In this document: piece after piece, positions 8,387-17,895 of the stretch
How positions within the stretch are numbered: position 1 is the first letter of the stretch
How the letters are laid out: each line of letters opens with the position of its first letter
Assembly: GCA_028282405.1 (NCBI GenBank)
Contig: JANQIA010000244.1
Coordinates: 1 to 62,391, forward strand
Length of the DNA: 62,391 bases
Source: Rhodovibrionaceae bacterium
GTDB taxonomy: Bacteria; Pseudomonadota; Alphaproteobacteria; Kiloniellales; DSM-21159
Direction of reading: 5' to 3'
Made by a program: the position numbers and the translations under genes
Notes under the pieces: model-generated
What the model saw: the letters and a program-made list of their open reading frames with translations, nothing else
The model's database searches: none
What the model was told of the DNA's origin: nothing

Positions 8387-8884
8387 GTGCGGCACAGCGA
8401 GGTCAGACGCTTCTATGCAGAGCACGGTGAGGAGCTGCAACGCTATCTGACCCGGCGGCTGAACTGCGCCCAAACCGCGGCGGATCTGACGCAGGAGGTC
8501 TTCCTCCGATTGCTGCGCAGCGAGTCCGCCGGCAGCGTGAACAACCCGCGCGCCTATCTCTATCGCATCGCTTCGAACCTGCTGGCCGACCACTTCCGCG
8601 GCGTGACGCAGCAGCCGCGTCTCGTCGGCACGACCCTGTGGGAGACGGTTCCCGACGAAACGCCGAGCCCGGAACGAACGCTTCTGAGCCGCGACGAGGT
8701 GCGGCGCCTTGAACGAGCCATAGACAGGCTGCCGTCGCGCCAGCGCGAAATCCTGTTGCTTCACAAGTTCGAAGGCCTCAGCTACCGCGCGATCGCCGCG
8801 CGCCTCGGCATCTCCGAGAACACGGTCATGGTGCATATGATGCGGGCGCTGGCGCGATGCCGCGATGGCATATCTGAAGATTGA
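8387..8884 (+). CDS. FecI-type ECF sigma factor, cassette 2
   Basis: ECF sigma factor of 165 aa with a GTG start. Region 2 contains AADLTQEVFLRLL and NPRAYLYRIASNLLADHFRG. Region 4 contains LPSRQREILLLHKFEGLSY and AIAARLGISENTVMVHMMRAL. It precedes FecR 2 and a heme-type receptor. It belongs to the second sigma subfamily of this island with those of cassettes 3 and 4, marked by an RRL/RRT stretch before region 2 and NP(R/K)-type spacing. A Fur-like box 50 bp upstream suggests expression under iron limitation. Confidence 0.92.
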   Translation: MRHSEVRRFYAEHGEELQRYLTRRLNCAQTAADLTQEVFLRLLRSESAGSVNNPRAYLYRIASNLLADHFRGVTQQPRLVGTTLWETVPDETPSPERTLLSRDEVRRLERAIDRLPSRQREILLLHKFEGLSYRAIAARLGISENTVMVHMMRALARCRDGISED

Positions 8885-9011
8885 GAGTTGGAGATCTATT
8901 GTCGAGTAATGGCGTTCGCCGCGTTGTCGGTCATATGAGACGACAGACGGGATAGACATCGATGGATACGACGATGCGGCTGGCCGGCCATCTCGAAGCA
9001 GGCGAGATACG

Positions 9012-9995
9012 GTGATGCGTGAAGACGGCGAGCCTTCGGCGAAAGACGCGGCGGCCGAGTGGTTCGCGCGCCTGCGCCACCACGCCGTTTCCGATGAGGA
9101 CCGAGCCGCGTTCGAGGCCTGGCGTGAAGCCGACCCGGCCCATGCCGAGGCCTACCGGGAGATGGAGCGGCTCTGGGCCGGGCTCGACCAGATCGAGCGG
9201 CCTGCGCCCGGCCGAGATCGCGGCGACCCTGCGCGCACGGCAACGATCGGCCAGGCGCCCCTCCGCCGTCGGCTCGCCCTGCGGCGCTTCGCCATCGCCG
9301 CCTCTGTCGCGGCACTTGCTTGTGTCGGTGCATACGGCCTCGCGCCCCCGGGTCTGCTTGCCGATCACCGGACGGGTTTCGGCGAGCAGCGCGAGATCGT
9401 GTTGCAGGACGGCTCGACCGCTCATCTCAACACGGCAAGCGCCCTGACCGTCGAGTTCACCAGCGGCAGCCGGCGGGTCGTTCTGCAAGCGGGCGAAGCC
9501 TACTTCGAGGTTGCGAAAGACAGCGCGCGCCCCTTCATCGTCGAGGCCGGCAGCGGACGCATTGAGGCACTCGGCACCGCCTTTTCCGTCCGGCTTGCCG
9601 ACGACGCGGTCGAGGTGATCGTGACCGAGAGCCGGGTCGCGGTGTCCGCGCCGGGCCAGGACAGCAAGCGCCTCGCGGCCGGCCAGGGCCTCCGCTTCAG
9701 CGACAGCGGACTTGGCGAGGTCGCCGAGGTCGATGCGGCGACGGCGCTCGCCTGGCGCCGCGGCCGAATGGTCTTCGACAACCAGCCGCTTGGCGAGGTT
9801 CTGGCCGAGCTCGCGCGCTATCGGCAAGGCCGCATCCTGGTCCTGGACCCCGAGGTCGAGTCGCTTCCCGTCACAGGCTCCTTCTCCATCGCGGACACCA
9901 ATGCGGCGCTCAATACGATCGAGCGGATATTGCCGCTACGCCTGCGCCGCTTCGGCGACCTCTTGGTTCTGGTCGCCGCCGAGCCGGCGCGATAG
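9012..9995 (+). CDS. FecR-type anti-sigma/sensor protein, cassette 2
   Basis: Sensor/anti-sigma protein of 327 aa (326 if ATG 9015 is used rather than GTG 9012). The N-terminal DUF4880-like domain contains AAAEWFARLRHHAVSDED, FEAWREADPAHAEAY and LWAGL. A membrane segment follows at about residues 93-112 (AIAASVAALACVGAYGL). The periplasmic FecR domain has IVLQDGSTAHLNTASAL, YFEVAKDSARPFIVEA and ALGTAFSV. The C-terminal region has RYRQGRI and VTGSFSIADTNAAL. By eye it groups with FecR 3 and FecR 4 (RYRxGRI) rather than 1, 5 and 6 (R-YHAG). It should bind sigma 2 and receive a signal from receptor 2. Confidence 0.9.
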   Translation: MMREDGEPSAKDAAAEWFARLRHHAVSDEDRAAFEAWREADPAHAEAYREMERLWAGLDQIERPAPGRDRGDPARTATIGQAPLRRRLALRRFAIAASVAALACVGAYGLAPPGLLADHRTGFGEQREIVLQDGSTAHLNTASALTVEFTSGSRRVVLQAGEAYFEVAKDSARPFIVEAGSGRIEALGTAFSVRLADDAVEVIVTESRVAVSAPGQDSKRLAAGQGLRFSDSGLGEVAEVDAATALAWRRGRMVFDNQPLGEVLAELARYRQGRILVLDPEVESLPVTGSFSIADTNAALNTIERILPLRLRRFGDLLVLVAAEPAR

Positions 9996-10085
9996 TCCGG
10001 CGAAGCGAAAGGCAGCCGCAGCAAAAGATCCTCTCGCCGCCGTGTAATGGTCCGACCAACGAGCTCCGTCTTCTCTACTGACAAA

Positions 10086-10106
10086 TGCGACTAAGACGCA
10101 TTCGCG
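10086..10106 (+). promoter_or_regulatory. Fur-like box upstream of receptor 2
   Basis: TGCGACT-N7-ATTCGCG forms a 21-bp 7-7-7 arrangement. The inner 15-mer TGCGACTAAGACGCA is also a 7-1-7 repeat with 6 of 7 arm matches. It sits 52 bp before the receptor start, consistent with direct iron control of the receptor besides sigma control. Confidence 0.55.
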
Positions 10107-10158
10107 TATAGCTCTGCGCGACTGGCGGTCTTGGCGACAGGGGAACGAGGGGCCGGTA

Positions 10159-12873
10159 ATGCGTGAGTCTGGACAAGGTTGGGCTTGCATCCTGTTGTTG
10201 GCGCTTGGCGTGGTGTGGGTGCTCACGCCAAACCCGCTCGGCGCGCAGCAGGCAGAGGTGCGCACATTCGCGATCGCGCCGCAGCCTCTCGCTTCCGCCC
10301 TGTTGCAGTTCGCCGAGCAGTCGGGTTTGGAAGTGCTGTTCGATGCCCGCATCGCGCAGGGCGAGATGTCACCCGGGGTGCAGGGTCGCTACACGCCGGA
10401 CCAGGCGCTGCGGCAGCTCCTCGCCGGCAGCGGCTTGAGCTATCGCTATGTCAGCATCAATACCGTCACGCTGGAGCGGGCGGCTGTTGGGCCGGATAGC
10501 GGACCGCCACAGCTCGGCCCGATCACGGTGGAAGGAGAATTGGAAGTCGACCCGACCGATCTGCCCTTCGTGACGCCGGACTCCTCCGCCTACATCTCGC
10601 GCCAGCAGATCGACCTCGTGCCGCCTTCCGCGCCGGGCGATATCTTCCGCACGGTCCCGGGCGTCTTTTCCGCAGCGAGCAACGACGGTAACTCGATCAA
10701 CGTCAACATCCGTGGCGCGCAAGGCTTGAACCGCGTCCGCACGATGGTGGAGGGAACGCAGCAGGAAACCACCGGCAACAGAGGCTACGCCGGCTCCGAC
10801 CAGCGCAGCTACGTCGATACCGAGTTCATCGGCGGGGTCGAGATCTCCAAGGGGCCAGGGAGCGGCCCCTTCGGCGCTGGCACCACCTCAGGCATCGTCA
10901 ACGTGCGCCTGCTCGATGCCGACGACCTGGTCCCCGAAGACAGCAATTTCGGGCTGCGCATCCGCGGCGGCGTTGGCAGCAGCAGGGTCCGTCCGACCTG
11001 CAAGGAGGATAGCGAAAGTGCCGATTGCAGCGTTCGGCCTCGGGGCGCCGACCCCGAGCTTCGGTCGAGCGGCGGCAACTTTTTCACCGACGACAACTGG
11101 TTCGGCAGCATTGCCGGCGCCTACCGCTCCGATCGCTTCGAGCTGGTCCTGGGGTATGCGCGCCGCGAGGAGGGCAACTACTTCGCCGGCGAGAACGGCA
11201 GCGATAGCTTTAAAGTGCGCGGCAACAGAGGTGATTTAGTTGAGCAGAGATTCAGCGTTATCGGTCCCGGCGAGGAGGTATCAAACACCTCCGACCGGAC
11301 CAAATCGGCTTTGTTCAAAGGCACCTTGCGCTTCGATGGCGGTCATTCCCTCCATGCCGGTGCCACCTATTACAGCAGCCAGTTCGGCATGGCCTTTCCG
11401 ACCAACCTGGTGACGTTCCCGCCATCGCAGACACGGCTCAACGATGTCGAAAGCAAGCGCGGTTGGCTGCGCTACCAATGGGACTCGGACAGCGACCTGA
11501 TCAATTTCCAGGCCAACGTCTGGGGAACGAAGATCGACGAGCAGGGGGAGCTCCGACAGGCGCCGCAGGAGAACGAAAGCTGGGGCGGCGAGATCTGGAA
11601 CACCAGCATCGTCGACACGGGACTTGGCGAACTGTCGATGGTCTACGGCGCCGAGTATTCCCGTTCGAACGGCATTATCACTGAGGATGTTCTTCTCAAC
11701 CGTACCGATTTCACGCCTGGTCTGCCCCCGGTCGTCACCAACAACGGCTCGGCGCCCACCTTCGACGGTACACGCGAGGTCTTCGGCAGTTACTTCAACG
11801 CGGCGTACCGCCCAACGCACTGGCTCACTCTGAGTGGCGGTGTGCGCTACGATCGCTTTAAAGGCAGCAGCACCACGACGACCAGCCGAGGCGATGCTCA
11901 GGTTGATGACGATGCTCTTGCAGCCGAGAGAAATCGGTTGTGGGACGCACTATTCGCGGCAGAGGAAAGGTGCGACGACCTCTTTCCGGATGTCGGTGCC
12001 GTCATTGCCTGTTATGCGGCCGAGGTCGACCCGTTAGAGACAGAGATAAACGAATTACCAGGGAGAACGGACGAGTTTCGAACTGGCACCCAGGAAATCG
12101 TTACGCAACGAGACGAAAGCAGTGCAGATCGCTTTTCGCCGAATTTCGGTGTGATGGTGGAACCGCTTGACGGTTTTCAGGTGTTCGGGCGCTATGCGGA
12201 GGGTTTTCGCGCGTTGAGCCTGGTGGAACTGGGCCAGAGTTTCGGTTTCGGTCCGGGGTTCGACCCCGATCTCGAGCCCGAGGTGCTCAAGACCTGGGAA
12301 TTCGGCTTCAACTATCTCGACAATGGCCTGTTCTTCGCGAACGATGCCTTGCGATCCAAGGTCGTGTACTTCCACAACGACTATGACAACTTCATAGGGC
12401 GGCCGTTCGAGGGCGCGCCTTTCGAGAACTACGACGATATATCGATTTCAGGCATCGAAACCGCCCTGTCGTACGACATGGGGCGCGTCTTCGCGGACCT
12501 GAACCTCAGCTACTACACGGAATTGCCCGACGATGTTCGGACCATCGCAAGCTTGGAGCAGCCGGAGTACAGCGGCTCGCTGACGGCCGGCACGCGATGG
12601 CTGGATGAAAGCTTGGTGCTGGGCGGGCGTGCTACGTTTTTCGACGAACGGCGGCCGGAGGACGGCGATGAACTCGGCCCTGTCGACGTCACGACGTATT
12701 GGGCATCCAATACGATCTTCGATATTTTCGGGTCCTATCGCTTCAACGACCACCTCTCGGTCAACTTCAGCATCGAAAACCTGCTGGACGAATACTACGT
12801 GCCGCCCTTGTACGTGAATCGCATGCCGGCGCCGGGCCGCACCGCGCGGATCAGCGCCACCATACAGTTCTGA
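10159..12873 (+). CDS. TonB-dependent heme/HasR-type receptor with STN domain, cassette 2
   Basis: Outer-membrane receptor of 904 aa. ATG start with a GAGGGG ribosome-binding site, then a signal sequence ending near LGAQQA. The STN domain spans FAIAPQPLASALLQF to LLAGSGLSYRY. The plug contains INVNIRGAQGLNRVRTMVEG and VDTEFIGGVEISKGPGSG, a pattern typical of heme/hemoglobin/hemophore receptors (HasR, TIGR01785/01786-like). An insertion at the plug-barrel boundary carries two cysteines (TCKEDSESADC). A long alanine/glutamate-rich insert near residues 575-640 has two more and probably forms a partly helical extracellular loop. The C terminus (NLLDEYYVPPLYV to ATIQF) is a canonical barrel end. 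Paralogous to receptor 3. Heme specificity is inferred from family resemblance only. Confidence 0.88.
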   Translation: MRESGQGWACILLLALGVVWVLTPNPLGAQQAEVRTFAIAPQPLASALLQFAEQSGLEVLFDARIAQGEMSPGVQGRYTPDQALRQLLAGSGLSYRYVSINTVTLERAAVGPDSGPPQLGPITVEGELEVDPTDLPFVTPDSSAYISRQQIDLVPPSAPGDIFRTVPGVFSAASNDGNSINVNIRGAQGLNRVRTMVEGTQQETTGNRGYAGSDQRSYVDTEFIGGVEISKGPGSGPFGAGTTSGIVNVRLLDADDLVPEDSNFGLRIRGGVGSSRVRPTCKEDSESADCSVRPRGADPELRSSGGNFFTDDNWFGSIAGAYRSDRFELVLGYARREEGNYFAGENGSDSFKVRGNRGDLVEQRFSVIGPGEEVSNTSDRTKSALFKGTLRFDGGHSLHAGATYYSSQFGMAFPTNLVTFPPSQTRLNDVESKRGWLRYQWDSDSDLINFQANVWGTKIDEQGELRQAPQENESWGGEIWNTSIVDTGLGELSMVYGAEYSRSNGIITEDVLLNRTDFTPGLPPVVTNNGSAPTFDGTREVFGSYFNAAYRPTHWLTLSGGVRYDRFKGSSTTTTSRGDAQVDDDALAAERNRLWDALFAAEERCDDLFPDVGAVIACYAAEVDPLETEINELPGRTDEFRTGTQEIVTQRDESSADRFSPNFGVMVEPLDGFQVFGRYAEGFRALSLVELGQSFGFGPGFDPDLEPEVLKTWEFGFNYLDNGLFFANDALRSKVVYFHNDYDNFIGRPFEGAPFENYDDISISGIETALSYDMGRVFADLNLSYYTELPDDVRTIASLEQPEYSGSLTAGTRWLDESLVLGGRATFFDERRPEDGDELGPVDVTTYWASNTIFDIFGSYRFNDHLSVNFSIENLLDEYYVPPLYVNRMPAPGRTARISATIQF

Positions 12874-12972
12874 CATCTCTTGGCGGAGCCTGGGGGCGGC
12901 GCTGGCCGTTGCGATGATCGACGGCAGGATCGCGATGCGCTTCGCCACGGAGGAAAGAGTTGTACTCGGTAT

Positions 12973-12987
12973 TGAGAATGAGTCGCA
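12973..12987 (+). promoter_or_regulatory. Fur-like box upstream of sigma factor 3
   Basis: TGAGAATGAGTCGCA is a 7-1-7 site with a consensus left arm and 5 of 7 matches in the right arm. It is located ~105 bp before the GTG start of sigma factor 3. Confidence 0.5.
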
Positions 12988-13092
12988 ATTGCCATAGCTT
13001 GCGACCGGTCCTCTCGTCCTGCCGCTCGGTGGGCGCAGCGCAAGGGAGGCCACGTTCGGTCTTGGGCGTTCGCCCATCTTCAGGAAGAAGCA

Positions 13093-13617
13093 GTGACGTC
13101 TGGCGAACCGCCCGGCTTAATCGCCACGTTCGAAGCGTGTTATGACGAGCTCCTCCGGTTCCTTACCCGCCGGACCGGGAACCCGGAGCGCGCCGCGGAC
13201 ATCGCGCAGGACACCTACCTGCGACTGGCGGCCGCCAATGAACACGGCTCGGATATCGGCAACCCCAGATCCTACGTGTTTCGCGTCGCCGGCAATCTCG
13301 CCATCGACTCCTTGCGGCGGGACAAACGGGCCGCGGCGCGCACGGCTGCGGACGGTCTTGCGCCGACGCTTGCCGACCCCCTGCCGTCGCCGGAAACGGT
13401 CGCTCTGAAGCGCGAGCGTCTTCGGCTTCTCGATGAGACCCTCATGGCGCTGTCGCCGAACGCCCGGCGGGCGCTGCTGATGAGTCGTGTCGATGGGATG
13501 ACCTTTGCCGAGATCGCCGCCGTATTGGGTGTTTCCGAAAGCATGGTGGCCAAATACATCGCCCAGGCCCTGCGTGCCGGCCGCGACTGTCTGCGCAAGA
13601 TCGATGAAGAAATCTAG
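13093..13617 (+). CDS. FecI-type ECF sigma factor, cassette 3
   Basis: ECF sigma factor of 174 aa with a GTG start 6 bp after AGGAAGAAG. Region 2 includes YDELLRFLTRRTGNPERAAD, IAQDTYLRL and NPRSYVFRVAGNLAIDSLRR. Region 4 includes LSPNARRALLMSRVDGMTF and EIAAVLGVSESMVAKYIAQAL. It is the first gene of the third sigma-FecR-receptor cassette and should drive receptor 3. It belongs with sigma factors 2 and 4 by eye. No unusual features. Confidence 0.92.
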   Translation: MTSGEPPGLIATFEACYDELLRFLTRRTGNPERAADIAQDTYLRLAAANEHGSDIGNPRSYVFRVAGNLAIDSLRRDKRAAARTAADGLAPTLADPLPSPETVALKRERLRLLDETLMALSPNARRALLMSRVDGMTFAEIAAVLGVSESMVAKYIAQALRAGRDCLRKIDEEI

Positions 13618-13686
13618 TCGATTGACGCTGTTGGATGGGGCAGCTTGGATCGTCTTGTTTTGTGAAGGCCGAGAGAAGCATGCGTC

Positions 13687-14730
13687 GTGTCAGGTGATGG
13701 AGAGACGTCAATGCCGGGTGGCGCGGTCGAAAGCCGGAGGAGTACCGCGCTGAACGACGAGGCTATCGACTGGCTGGTCCATTTGCGATCCGGGCGCGCG
13801 ACGGCAGCCGAGCAGGCTGCCTTTGCTGCCTGGCGTCGGCGCAGTGTCGCGCACGAGGCGGCGGCGTGCGATGCCGAGGCCTTGTGGCGCGACTTCGGCG
13901 AAACCCGGACGGCCAAGGCCTACGAGGGGGGAGGCGCGACCGACGGAGCGAACCAGGCAGGGAACGCAGGAGGCGGGATCGCAGCCCTAAAGCACGACCG
14001 GCGCCGCCGGATCCGACGCCGGATCTTCGCCGGCGGTATTGCCGCATCGCTTGTCATTGCCGTCGCCATTTCCGGCATTTTCGGTCCGACCGCGGGGCTC
14101 TATGCGGACCACGCGACCCAACCCGGCGAGCTTCAGGAGGTGCGGCTTCCCGACGGCTCGACCGCAATTCTCAATACGGCGACCGCGCTCAGCGTCATCT
14201 CTTCGGCGGATAGCGAGCGGCGCCTCGTGCTGTATGAGGGCGAGGCCCTGTTCGATGTCGGCACCGACGAGACGCGCCCCTTCATCGTCGCCGCCGGTGA
14301 CGGCGAGGTGATGGTGTTGGGCACCGTCTTCGCCGTCCGGCGCGATTCTCACAAAGTGAGGGTTGTCGTCTTGGAAGGCAGGGTGCAGCTCCGTGCGTCG
14401 GCAAGCCCCGACCGGTCGATCACCCTCGAGGCGGGTCAGCAATCGGGCTTCGATGGGCAAGGTATCGACGACCCGGTGCCCGTCGATGCGGTCAAGGCGA
14501 CCGCTTGGGCGCGCGGGAAGTTGATTTTCAACCAGCGCCCTCTAGCGGACGTCGTTGCAGAGCTCGAACGCTACCGGTCCGGCCGCATCTTCGTTGCGGA
14601 CAGCAGGCTGGAAGAACTGCGCGTCACCGGTGTGTTCGACCTGAACGACACGGATGCCGCGCTGCGTGGTCTGGAAAGAACGCTCGGGCTTACAGTTTTG
14701 CGCCTGCCGTTCTTCACCGTGATTCACTGA
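13687..14730 (+). CDS. FecR-type anti-sigma/sensor protein, cassette 3
   Basis: Sensor protein of 347 aa from GTG 13687; ATG 13711 is an in-frame alternative. The DUF4880-like domain shows DEAIDWLVHLRSGRATAAEQ, FAAWRRRSVAHEAA and LWRDF. A membrane segment (GGIAASLVIAVAISGIFG) lies near residues 117-135. The periplasmic FecR domain has VRLPDGSTAILNTATAL, LFDVGTDETRPFIVAA and VLGTVFAV, then a C-terminal region with ERYRSGRIFVAD and VTGVFDLNDTDAAL. Partner of sigma 3 and receptor 3. It belongs to the RYRxGRI subfamily with FecR 2 and 4. Confidence 0.9.
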   Translation: MSGDGETSMPGGAVESRRSTALNDEAIDWLVHLRSGRATAAEQAAFAAWRRRSVAHEAAACDAEALWRDFGETRTAKAYEGGGATDGANQAGNAGGGIAALKHDRRRRIRRRIFAGGIAASLVIAVAISGIFGPTAGLYADHATQPGELQEVRLPDGSTAILNTATALSVISSADSERRLVLYEGEALFDVGTDETRPFIVAAGDGEVMVLGTVFAVRRDSHKVRVVVLEGRVQLRASASPDRSITLEAGQQSGFDGQGIDDPVPVDAVKATAWARGKLIFNQRPLADVVAELERYRSGRIFVADSRLEELRVTGVFDLNDTDAALRGLERTLGLTVLRLPFFTVIH

Positions 14731-14813
14731 GGCACCCCCTCCGAGCGCGGCCCCGAAAAAAAAGCGCTGAAGCGCTGCAAGATCGCATCCCCTCCATCGT
14801 CGTAGGCAAAGAA

Positions 14814-14834
14814 TGTGAATGACTCGCATTCGCA
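14814..14834 (+). promoter_or_regulatory. Fur-like box upstream of receptor 3
   Basis: TGTGAAT-N7-ATTCGCA is a 21-bp 7-7-7 repeat with 6 of 7 arm matches. The inner segment TGTGAATGACTCGCA adds a weaker overlapping 7-1-7 site. It ends 42 bp before the receptor start. Confidence 0.6.
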
Positions 14835-14876
14835 TTTCCGACGCGATGACGCAGAGAGAATCTCAGGGAGGGGACT

Positions 14877-17615
14877 GTGGGCGTGCAGGAAGGATTGGAC
14901 GGCAGGAAAGGGCGAGGCCGTCGGTGGCGAATGGCTGCGGTTCGATGCGGCAAACTGGCTGGCCCGCTGGCGGTGACAGCCGTGCTGCATGCCGAAGCGG
15001 CCTACGCAGGCACGCCGAACCTCGATCCGACGTCATCGCGGAGCCATCTGGCCCAGGCCGCACTCTCTGAGACGCTCCCCTTCGACATCCCGGCGCAGCC
15101 GCTCGATACGGCGTTGACCGTACTTGCCGATCAGTCCGGCCTGACGCTTCTTTTTGCATCGGGCCAAGTGACGGGCCGACGCACGCAAGGCGTCGTAGGG
15201 CGCTACACGGCTGAGACGGCGCTTCGCCGCCTCCTTCAAGGCACCGGGCTGAGCTATAGCATCGACGGTTCGCTGGTAACGGTGGAGCCGGCGGTGACGG
15301 AGCAGGAAAGTGGGCTGCCGCAGCTCGGCCCGATCACTGTGGAAGGGCAATGGGAAGCCGACCCGGCGGACGTGCCCTTCATGACGCCGGGCTCTTCGGC
15401 TTACATCTCCCGCGAGCAGATCGAGCGCATCCGGCCCAGCGCGCCGGGCGACATCTTCAACGAGGTGCCGGGTGTCATCGCGGGCGCCAAGCAGGACGGC
15501 AATTCGATCAATGTGAACATCAGAAGCGCCCAGGGGCTCAACCGGGTGCGCACCATGGTCGAGGGTACGCAGCAGGAAACCTCCTTCACCCGGGGCTATG
15601 CCGGTGCCGATCAGCGCACCTACATCGACCCGGACCTGATCGGCGGGGTGGAAATCTCCAAAGGCCCCGGCAGCGGGCCCTATGCCACCGGCACCACCTC
15701 CGGCGTCGTCAACGTGCGCCTGCTGGACGCGGACGACCTGGTTCCGGAGGGGGAGACCTTCGGCTTCCGCCTGCGCGGCGGCCTCGGCGGCAACAGCATC
15801 TCACCCAGGGACTTCTCGGTAGGGCCGACCCGCAACCCGATCGGCGAGTTGGAAGCTGACGGCAACAAGATTGTCTCGGACAGCAACTGGTTCGGCAGCC
15901 TGGCCGGGGCAGTGCAGACCGAGCGCGTCGACCTGGTCGCCGCCTATTCCCGGCGCAAAGAGGGCAACTACTTCGCTGGTGATAGCGGGAATCATGAAAT
16001 TGTTGCCAGACCGGTCGAACTGGGGGCGGAGGTGCCGAACACCTCGGAGGACAGCCGCTCCTTCCTGGTCAAGGGAGCGCTGCGGCTGGACGGCGGCCAT
16101 TCCTTCGAGGCCGGCTACAACCGCTTCGAGAGCGAGTTCGGCCAAGCCTTCCCTTCAGAGCTCACGCGATTCCCTATTCAGCAGTATGGGCTCAGCGAGG
16201 TTGAGACCAACCGCTACTGGCTGCGCTACAAGTGGGACTCCGAGCACGACCTGATCAACCTGCAGGTCAATGTCTGGGGCACCGATTCCGAGGAAGATGA
16301 TCAGTACTTCACAAGGTTCGGAGATGCTTTTGGAGATTTTGTGGAAGAAGACGAGGCCTGGGGCACGGAGGCTTGGAACACGGGTTTCTTCGACACGCCC
16401 CTCGGTGGCCTCACCGTGACCGCCGGCGCGGAATACACGCGGGCCGAAAGCCCGCGCGACCCGATTTCCCTGCAGTCGATAACTTTCACCCCCATCCAGC
16501 CGCCCTTCGCCGCTATTCCTCAGCCGCGAGTCACGCGCAGTGAGGACGAGCCCTTTTTCCATCGCGAGGTCTACGGGGCTTATGTCAATGCGGCTTTCGA
16601 GCCGACCGACTGGCTCACCCTCCACGGTGGCCTGCGCTATGACGGCTTCAAGAGCGACAGCGCGCGCGTAGAACGTTTCGTGAGAAACATCGAATTCGAT
16701 AACGACGCTCGCGACGCCGTCAGTGCGGCGGAGCAGGCTGCCAGAGATGCTGGGGACGAGGCTGAACGCATAAGGCTGCGTGATATCCGCAGGAACTCAA
16801 GTTCGTTTTGGGACGGCACGGAACAGGACATCATGCGGGAGTCCGAGACCAGTGGCGATCGCTTTTCACCCAACGTCGGCGTGACCGTGGAACCTGCCGA
16901 CGGTCTCCAGTTCTTCGCCCGCTATTCCGAGGGTCTCCGGGCCGCGAGCTTGGCCGAGCTGGGGCGGAGCAGCACCGGTTTCCCCAATCCCAACCTCAAG
17001 CCGGAGACCTTGAAGAGCTGGGAGGTCGGGGGGAACTACATGCGCGACGGGCTGCTTTTCGAGGACGATCTCTTCCGCGGCAAGCTGGTGTACTTCGACA
17101 ACGACTACGACAACTTCGTCGCACGGCAGGTTTTCCTTGATGCGCCGGAAGGGCTTGTCTTCATAAATCTGCCGGATGTCTCGACCGCGGGCTTTGAGAT
17201 GAGCCTGTCCTACGACATGGGCCGGGTCTTCGCGGACTTCAATTACACGCACTTCACCGAACTGCTCGATGCCCCCACCCAGATCAGCGCCGAGCAACCT
17301 GAAATCAGCGGCACCCTGACCCTGGGCACGCGCTGGCTGGACGAGAAGCTGGAGCTGGGCGGCCGCCTGACCTTCTTCAACGAACTGCAGTTGCCCGATG
17401 AACGGGACCCGGCAAACTTCTGGCCGAAGAGAAACAATTACTGGCATGGGCAGCAGATCGTCGATCTCTTCGGGTCCTACCAGGTCAACGACCATCTTAC
17501 CTTCGGCTTCAGCGTCGAGAACGCTACGGACGTATACTACGTGCCGCCGCTTTTCGTCAGCCGCATTCCCGCCCCGGGCCGCACGTTCCGGGTCTATTTC
17601 ACCGCAAGGTTCTAG
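14877..17615 (+). CDS. TonB-dependent heme/HasR-type receptor with STN domain, cassette 3
   Basis: Outer-membrane receptor of 912 aa, paralogue of receptor 2. GTG start preceded by GGGAGGGG. Signal sequence, then an STN domain from FDIPAQPLDTALTVLADQSG to LLQGTGLSYSIDGS. The plug has INVNIRSAQGLNRVRTMVEG and IDPDLIGGVEISKGPGSG. A predicted helical, charged insert (ARDAVSAAEQAARDAGDEAE) lies at the same place as the insert of receptor 2 but is unrelated in sequence and lacks cysteine. The barrel ends VYYVPPLFVSRIPAPG to YFTARF. Heme, hemoprotein or hemophore is the likeliest ligand from the plug motif. The differing insert and loops suggest a different ligand from receptor 2. Confidence 0.88.
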   Translation: MGVQEGLDGRKGRGRRWRMAAVRCGKLAGPLAVTAVLHAEAAYAGTPNLDPTSSRSHLAQAALSETLPFDIPAQPLDTALTVLADQSGLTLLFASGQVTGRRTQGVVGRYTAETALRRLLQGTGLSYSIDGSLVTVEPAVTEQESGLPQLGPITVEGQWEADPADVPFMTPGSSAYISREQIERIRPSAPGDIFNEVPGVIAGAKQDGNSINVNIRSAQGLNRVRTMVEGTQQETSFTRGYAGADQRTYIDPDLIGGVEISKGPGSGPYATGTTSGVVNVRLLDADDLVPEGETFGFRLRGGLGGNSISPRDFSVGPTRNPIGELEADGNKIVSDSNWFGSLAGAVQTERVDLVAAYSRRKEGNYFAGDSGNHEIVARPVELGAEVPNTSEDSRSFLVKGALRLDGGHSFEAGYNRFESEFGQAFPSELTRFPIQQYGLSEVETNRYWLRYKWDSEHDLINLQVNVWGTDSEEDDQYFTRFGDAFGDFVEEDEAWGTEAWNTGFFDTPLGGLTVTAGAEYTRAESPRDPISLQSITFTPIQPPFAAIPQPRVTRSEDEPFFHREVYGAYVNAAFEPTDWLTLHGGLRYDGFKSDSARVERFVRNIEFDNDARDAVSAAEQAARDAGDEAERIRLRDIRRNSSSFWDGTEQDIMRESETSGDRFSPNVGVTVEPADGLQFFARYSEGLRAASLAELGRSSTGFPNPNLKPETLKSWEVGGNYMRDGLLFEDDLFRGKLVYFDNDYDNFVARQVFLDAPEGLVFINLPDVSTAGFEMSLSYDMGRVFADFNYTHFTELLDAPTQISAEQPEISGTLTLGTRWLDEKLELGGRLTFFNELQLPDERDPANFWPKRNNYWHGQQIVDLFGSYQVNDHLTFGFSVENATDVYYVPPLFVSRIPAPGRTFRVYFTARF

Positions 17616-17630
17616 AGATTTGGGCACTGG

Positions 17631-17655
17631 GAGCCCGGCACTCCCCGCCGGGCTC
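17631..17655 (+). terminator. probable hairpin terminator after receptor 3
   Basis: GAGCCCGGC and GCCGGGCTC form a perfect 9-bp stem around a 7-nt loop, starting 15 bp after the receptor stop. No T-tract follows, so intrinsic termination would be inefficient. Confidence 0.5.
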
Positions 17656-17874
17656 TGTCGCTGTGAGGCTCGGCCCCCGAGTGAGGTTTTGAGATGCGAC
17701 TGCGCAGCAACCGACTGCGTCGCAATCCAACATTCGGCCCTTCGGTTACCTCTGTCGTATCGCTGTCAATCAAGCCTTTGGCGGACGGCGGCGCACGACT
17801 GAAAGAGACGATGAATGCACGATCCACTGGATGCGGATGATCTGTGGGGGAGCAGCCACGCCCCGACTCCTAAT

Positions 17875-17895
17875 TGCGAATGACAACTATTTGCA
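17875..17895 (+). promoter_or_regulatory. Fur-like box upstream of sigma factor 4
   Basis: TGCGAAT-N7-ATTTGCA is a 21-bp 7-7-7 inverted repeat with 6 of 7 arm matches, in a locally AT-rich stretch 72 bp before the sigma start. Confidence 0.55.
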
